Shown: positions 59,801 through 64,000 of the stretch, piece by piece
Layout of the letters: each line of letters opens with the position of its first letter
Numbering within the stretch: the stretch's first letter is position 1
DNA from: Acetobacter peroxydans
Lineage (GTDB): Bacteria; Pseudomonadota; Alphaproteobacteria; Acetobacterales; Acetobacteraceae
Length of the DNA: 64,000 bases
NCBI RefSeq assembly: GCF_006539345.1
Contig: NZ_BJMV01000008.1
Span: forward strand, 78,056 to 142,055
Direction of reading: 5' to 3'
Position numbers and translations under genes: made by a program
The notes under the pieces: generated by a model
Databases searched by the model: none
What the model saw: only the letters and a program-made list of their open reading frames with translations
Told to the model about the DNA's origin: nothing

Positions 59801-60970
59801 TCAACACGCGCACTTCTGATCCACGAGTTTCTGATACAGGGCGAACAGTCTGTCGAAATGCCGCTCTATATCTCCCACCTGTAGCCCGGCCTCATAGGCT
59901 GCGGTTGACAGCGCCTGACGGTCGCGCGCCGCAAAACGCATAATGGCACGCGCCGCATCCTGCGCATCACCCGGCTTATAGGTTTCGGCGTAGGCGGGAC
60001 GCGCCAGATCACCAGCGCCACCTGCCGCGGGGACGATCAGCGGTGTGCCGGAACACAGGGCTTCCGCAACGACAAACCCGAAGGTTTCCGCAGTGGAGCC
60101 GTGGAACAGCGCATCGGCGCTCGCCATCATGCGCGCAAGCCTCATACGATCTGTTTCCGCACCCGCTATATGGACATGAGGCAGGCCCGCCGCGAGTTTG
60201 CACACCTTGGCATGTTGCAGGCCATCGCCGATCACGTACAGGCCGACCGGCTGCTCTTTTGGCACCATGCTCACGGCCCGCATCAGCATCGGCACGCGTT
60301 TTTCCGGGTGGTGTCGGCCGACTGTAACCAGCAGGGTTGCCCGGCTGTCCAGCCCACAGGCCGCCAGCATGGAAGCGCGCAGGGTCTCATCGCGCAGAGC
60401 GGGGCTGAACTCCCCCCCCTGGATTCCAAACGGCACAACCTCGATCCGCTCCAGACCCTGCCGTGCAAAACGATCAGCCAGCCACTGGCCTGCCACCACG
60501 CAGCGATCATAGGAGGCATCAAGACGACGCAGATAGCGCCAGAACCAGCCGAAAAAACTGTCGATGGTTTTCTCGGACAAAAAGCCGCCCAGCAGGGTTT
60601 GCGGATACACCGCAACCGGGTCCGCGTGCATGAACAGGGCACGTGGGGCCTTACCCCGCCATTGCCCGGCCAGCCAGCCGCCCCGCCATGGTGAGGAACC
60701 CTCCACCATATCGGGCTTCTCCTCATCCAGCACGCGCCAGACCGGCTCGGCCTTCCAGAACATGCGATAACGTGGGTCCGCGGGCATGACCGGGCTTTTG
60801 ACCCAGACAATCCGACCGCCGGGACGCGGTTCCACCCGGTCTTCTGGACCGGGAGCTATGAGAACCAGAGTATGCCCCAACCTGTCCGCTGCGCGGAACT
60901 TGGCCTCCACGTAAGTTTTTACGCCCCCTCCCTGAGGGGCGTAAAACTCCGAAACGTCAGCGATCTTCAC
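59801..60970 (-). CDS. Glycosyltransferase, GT4 family (A)
   Basis: A 389-residue GT-B-fold enzyme opening with SEFYAPQGGGVKTYVEAK and carrying the E-x7-E motif as TAETFGFVVAEAL near residue 280. VTVGRHHPEKRVPMLM is the usual mid-domain signature. It ends with KCAC. Its start overlaps the stop of the next glycosyltransferase gene (ATGA), so they act in sequence, perhaps building a glycolipid head group (inference). Confidence 0.88.
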   Translation of the reverse strand: MKIADVSEFYAPQGGGVKTYVEAKFRAADRLGHTLVLIAPGPEDRVEPRPGGRIVWVKSPVMPADPRYRMFWKAEPVWRVLDEEKPDMVEGSSPWRGGWLAGQWRGKAPRALFMHADPVAVYPQTLLGGFLSEKTIDSFFGWFWRYLRRLDASYDRCVVAGQWLADRFARQGLERIEVVPFGIQGGEFSPALRDETLRASMLAACGLDSRATLLVTVGRHHPEKRVPMLMRAVSMVPKEQPVGLYVIGDGLQHAKVCKLAAGLPHVHIAGAETDRMRLARMMASADALFHGSTAETFGFVVAEALCSGTPLIVPAAGGAGDLARPAYAETYKPGDAQDAARAIMRFAARDRQALSTAAYEAGLQVGDIERHFDRLFALYQKLVDQKCAC

Positions 60971-62220
60971 GCAGCGGTTCCGTCGATCAACTTACGATAG
61001 CGATTCAACAGCATTTCCATGGGCACTGACCATGAGAAGCTCAGGCTGCGCTCGCGTGCGGCAATGCCCATGCGGTGCCGCAAATCCGGGTCTTCCAGCA
61101 GACGACGAACATAGCCGGTAAAGCTGTCCGCATCGCGCGGGGTAGCCAGAAACCCGGTCTCGCCATCCACCACCAGCGACTGGCTACCCGGCGCACTGGC
61201 GCACACACAGGGGAGGCCCGAAGCCATAGCTTCCAGCGTGACGTTGCCGAAGGTTTCGGTATCACTGGGAAAGACGAAAATATCGCCCGAAGCGTAAGCG
61301 CGGGCGAGTTCCTCGCCCTGTAGCGTGCCGGTAAAGATCGTATCCGGGCAGGCTTCCTCAAGCATCTGCCGCTCGGGGCCGTCGCCTACCACGAGGCTGC
61401 GGAACGGTACGCCCTGCGCCTTGAGGCGGGTAAAAATGCCAGCCAATGTCGCTAGCTGCTTCTCACGCACAAGACGCGAAACAAACAGCACAACGACTTC
61501 ATCAGGCGCGATCCCCAGCGACTGCCGCCACGCCTGCGACCTCCGCGCCGGATTGAACAGATCGGCATCAACCCCGCGCTGCCATAGGATAAAGTTATCA
61601 TGCAGCCCGTCCTGACGCAGTTCATCAATCATGGACTGCGTGGGAACGTACACTTCCTTGCAGGTTGCGTAATATGAGCTGAGATAGTTTTTCAGCAGCC
61701 GCGTGAAAATATTGGCGACACCATAGTATTCGAGGTACTTCTCGTAACAGGTATGGTACGAGGCCACGAGGGGCACGCCAAGCTTACGCGCCGTGCGCAG
61801 GGTGGAATAGCCCAGCCAGTCAGGTGCCAGCGCAACATGAATAATATCCGGCTTGAACGCCTCTATTTCCGCCTGCGGCAGGCCAAAGGCCAGCCGGTAA
61901 TCAGAACGCCCTGGCAACGGAATGGAGGGAACGGGCACAATCTGCCCATAGTGCTGGACAGCCTGCCGTTTCTTGTTAACAGGCGTGAAGACACGCACCT
62001 CCACGCCTGCTTTTTCCAAATGCTCCACCAGACGGTTTAACGTCAGAGCAACACCATCACGGATGTAATTGTAGGAACTGGCTACAATAGCCACGCGCAT
62101 CCGCCGTCCATTTGACAGAAGACCCGGCTCACCACCAAAGGTAAACACTTTCAACGCTTTCGGCGTCTTCAAGATACGACTTCTACCCTCGACATCCACA
62201 TTATACGATGCGACCTGCAT
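60967..62220 (-). CDS. Glycosyltransferase, GT4 family (B), MgtA/SqdX-like
   Basis: A 417-residue GT4 enzyme. From residue 41 it reads MRVAIVASSYNYIRDGVAL, the usual start of MgtA/SqdX-type glycolipid synthases that act on diacylglycerol; PDIIHVALAPDWLGY and the E-x7-E motif DTETFGNVTLEAM fit. The first 40 residues are not family-like, so ATG at 62100 may be the true start. It is upstream of and overlaps glycosyltransferase A. No sulfolipid-specific partner (sqdB) is in the window. Confidence 0.85.
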   Translation of the reverse strand: MQVASYNVDVEGRSRILKTPKALKVFTFGGEPGLLSNGRRMRVAIVASSYNYIRDGVALTLNRLVEHLEKAGVEVRVFTPVNKKRQAVQHYGQIVPVPSIPLPGRSDYRLAFGLPQAEIEAFKPDIIHVALAPDWLGYSTLRTARKLGVPLVASYHTCYEKYLEYYGVANIFTRLLKNYLSSYYATCKEVYVPTQSMIDELRQDGLHDNFILWQRGVDADLFNPARRSQAWRQSLGIAPDEVVVLFVSRLVREKQLATLAGIFTRLKAQGVPFRSLVVGDGPERQMLEEACPDTIFTGTLQGEELARAYASGDIFVFPSDTETFGNVTLEAMASGLPCVCASAPGSQSLVVDGETGFLATPRDADSFTGYVRRLLEDPDLRHRMGIAARERSLSFSWSVPMEMLLNRYRKLIDGTAA

Positions 62221-62507
62221 ATTAACGTCTGTTCAAGCTCCCTGCCAAAATTACCAATTCAAGACCGCCGCTTGTGACACAAAACGGCATCGTGCGGAAT
62301 ATAAATTTCATTTTGTCTTTTTTACGGCCAATAACTTAGTACCCTGATTATTATCCATGAAACTCTTTTTAAGAAAACTGCCACCAGAAGCCCGCATTAG
62401 GCATAGTATGCCCAAATATAACGCCTTTTACCTGTCAATTTTTATTACAGTCTTTTCCAATCCTCATTCCTCGTTGACAGACAGGCTTATATTCAGGAGA
62501 AAACATC

Positions 62508-63452
62508 ATGATCCTGAACAACCCGACCGCGACCAGAATTTTCCATTTCGTCAAACAAATATTTCTTTATGTATTCCCACTCATATTTATAACACTTATC
62601 GGTATAAAACTTAGAAAAATCGGCTGGTATGCGCTTGTCCATGCCCTTCCGACCAACCCTGTTTTCTATGCGCTTCAAATCCCGGCTTTCTTTCTTCTGC
62701 CCACGACAGAGAAAATGATCTTCCGGCTTCTTCTGGGCGCCAAAAATGCGGTACCTCTTGTCGTTTTGTTCAGAAAACGAGTCCTGAATACCAATGTTCT
62801 CGAATATTCTGGAGAAACTTACCTCTATAATTGGATGACCAAAAATCGCGCAGTCACCCGCTCGCAGCTTTTTCATGCCGTCAAGGACTCTGCCCTACTG
62901 TCCGGCGTTGCGGGATTTGTCGTTTTTCTGGCGGTCGCACTCTATCTGTTGCTATCTTCCCCCGCCGTGAGCGGCATTATTGCCCAAAACATGAAGCTGG
63001 CAACAATATTAGTCATTCTACTGCCTGTGATCCCCGCTCTTTTCTTTCTCAACTCGGGCAGAAAAGAAGGTAGTTTTTCAAAACAGCAACTTGCGGGCGT
63101 TTTTTTTATTCATCTGTTCCGTTCTGCGGGCGCTCTCACATTGGACATGCTGATTGTTTTTTACGCGTCCTCGCTCTACTCATTCTATCTCTCTTTTGAA
63201 ATTGTTGCCCTGCGCCTTTTTATCACCCGCATTCCTTTTCTCCCTTCCAAAGATCTTGTCTTTATCTGGCTGGGCATCAGCGCCGCCAAGGTACTGAATG
63301 TGCCGCAGGCGGGGCTGGCAACCGTGCTCATGATTATGACCAGCCTGCAACAGATACTGGATTACCTGCTCATCGGCTTGCCATGGTTAGTGGAACACGT
63401 CAGGCAAACACATCTGGGCAAAAGGAAAACTAAAGGCTCAGGCACAACCTGA
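62508..63452 (+). CDS. Polytopic membrane protein of unknown function
   Basis: A 314-residue protein with about seven hydrophobic segments, not confidently recognised; its general shape recalls the transmembrane domain of lysylphosphatidylglycerol synthase-type proteins (weak). AGGAGA lies 8 bases before the ATG. Base composition is clearly more AT-rich than the housekeeping genes to the left, and it ends next to transposase debris, both hinting at acquisition by transfer. It is divergent from the glycosyltransferase pair with a 287-base AT-rich spacer that shows no other gene. Confidence 0.65.
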   Translation: MILNNPTATRIFHFVKQIFLYVFPLIFITLIGIKLRKIGWYALVHALPTNPVFYALQIPAFFLLPTTEKMIFRLLLGAKNAVPLVVLFRKRVLNTNVLEYSGETYLYNWMTKNRAVTRSQLFHAVKDSALLSGVAGFVVFLAVALYLLLSSPAVSGIIAQNMKLATILVILLPVIPALFFLNSGRKEGSFSKQQLAGVFFIHLFRSAGALTLDMLIVFYASSLYSFYLSFEIVALRLFITRIPFLPSKDLVFIWLGISAAKVLNVPQAGLATVLMIMTSLQQILDYLLIGLPWLVEHVRQTHLGKRKTKGSGTT

Positions 63453-63815
63453 TCGCTCTGTGTCATATCCTGCGACAGTGAAGCAAGCAGAAGTCTGGCT
63501 CCGAGGGACCCGATCGGTCGCACCACGCCCAGCAAAGCGTCGGAAGGCAGAACAGTGTCGACTGCTCCTGATCGGGCTGAAGCCGAGACTATAGGACAGC
63601 AATAGCTGCAACCAATTACGGGCCGCCTTCACGATTTTGGGGAGCAAACAGTATTCTCGAACTGATCGGTAACATAAAGCCAGTTGAGGCTGAACAACTG
63701 CTTTGCGCCGCCCTGGACCATATCTCTGTCGGCAGCGTAATTTACTTATACTGATCTCCGCAGATCCCGCGGCAGCTCACTCTGAAATTTCTTCCTGCGA
63801 GGACTGAATGTCAAA
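63453..63815. other. Decayed non-coding region at the right end
   Basis: About 360 bases without a convincing gene. A minus-strand open frame at 63438-63647 has no recognised family. Stop codons interrupt all frames further right. The region probably belongs to insertion-sequence debris continuing past the window. Confidence 0.4.
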
Positions 63816-64000
63816 GTGAGTATCAAAGAGCCCGGTTTCTTGGACGTTGAGCTGCGGCTTGTCCATTTGAGCGGGCTGGGTGATTAGACGGATGGAGTAT
63901 TTGATCAATGATCATCGTCCCTCCTTCATGCGTTTTCTCAGTCTGGAGCCCTATCGGATTGTCTGAGTGACACCGAGACAAGCGGGCCCTTGCATCTTGC
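63816..64000 (+). pseudogene. Broken IS5-family transposase fragments
   Basis: Two short in-frame pieces in different frames match the N-terminal part of IS5-type transposases from memory of the family: SIKEPGFLDVELRLVHLSGLGD (63819 onward, 22 residues described here as two halves: SIKEPGFLDVE and LRLVHLSGLGD) ending in a TAG, then MEYLINDHRPSFMRFLSLE from 63892 ending in a TGA at 63966. Text that normally lies between them (about 40 residues) is missing, so an internal deletion plus frameshifts is inferred. The fragment runs off the window end. Confidence 0.65.

Noticed and set aside
62357..62614. 85-codon frame upstream of the membrane protein gene
   Set aside because: Overlaps the better-supported gene start at 62508, lacks a ribosome site and resembles no family.
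63438..63647. Minus-strand 69-codon frame at the right end
   Set aside because: Considered as a second transposase fragment, but no family motif could be recognised; kept only as debris.

Overview
The window looks like a GC-rich chromosomal segment of an acetic acid bacterium (Acetobacteraceae, Komagataeibacter/Gluconacetobacter/Acetobacter-like). This is inferred from the combination of a complete pqqABCDE locus, a PQQ-dependent membrane-bound glucose dehydrogenase with an N-terminal membrane anchor, alphaproteobacterial gene orders (scpA-scpB-tatB-tatC-serS), a Tad/Flp pilus locus, and a decayed IS5-type transposase at the right edge. No rRNA or CRISPR array was seen; one tRNA (Arg, anticodon CCG) is present.

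Layout. 1-2.6 kb: prepilin peptidase, tRNA-Arg, a lipoprotein alpha/beta hydrolase, a small zinc-finger protein and an SMR efflux protein. 2.6-11.2 kb: a long leftward housekeeping run (dgt, argS, a SPOR-domain protein, scpA, scpB, tatB, tatC, serS) with many ATGA/TGATG overlaps; tatA is absent from its usual position. 11.4-15.9 kb: rightward A-type Fe-S carrier, xthA and pqqA, then a terminator-like hairpin, then tightly overlapped pqqBCDE. 15.9-21.6 kb: leftward czcCBA-type heavy-metal RND efflux operon. 21.7-25.7 kb: an orphan secreted protein, a ferritin-like putative di-iron protein, a ClpP paralogue with a Ser-His-Asn triad and a proline-rich OmpA-like lipoprotein. 25.9-31.4 kb: alaC-like aminotransferase, hom, glpX, recJ. 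31.4-41 kb: rpoH, rluD, a FecCD-type ABC permease/ATPase pair, selO, ilvE and a TonB-dependent siderophore receptor with a Fur-like box upstream. 41-45.6 kb: polA, an atypical SCO-like protein and a PlsC-type acyltransferase. 45.5-50.4 kb: leftward flp-cpaE-cpaF-tadB-tadC. 50.6-55 kb: a glutamine amidotransferase, an outer-membrane transporter-like protein and the PQQ glucose dehydrogenase. 55.3-59.8 kb: a glycosyltransferase followed by lptB-lptF-lptG. 59.8-62.2 kb: two coupled GT4 glycosyltransferases. 62.5-64 kb: an AT-richer polytopic membrane protein followed by non-coding sequence and a broken IS5 transposase.

How the genes fit together. The pqq locus makes the cofactor used by the glucose dehydrogenase about 40 kb away: periplasmic glucose would be oxidised to gluconolactone with electrons passed to ubiquinone. 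The cell-envelope theme is strong: Tat export, LptBFG, glycosyltransferases, TonB/ABC iron uptake, RND efflux and a Tad pilus. The Tad genes are split: the prepilin peptidase lies at the opposite end of the window from the pilin and motor genes, and no secretin is seen here.

The most notable anomalies are the SCO-like protein with an altered copper site (C-x4-C, His replaced by Met), the ClpP paralogue whose catalytic Asp is Asn, the uncharacterised di-iron ferritin-like protein, and strong hairpins placed right after the two small, presumably highly expressed genes pqqA and flp. No wholly new multi-gene system could be supported; the oddities are mostly individual proteins and gene arrangements.
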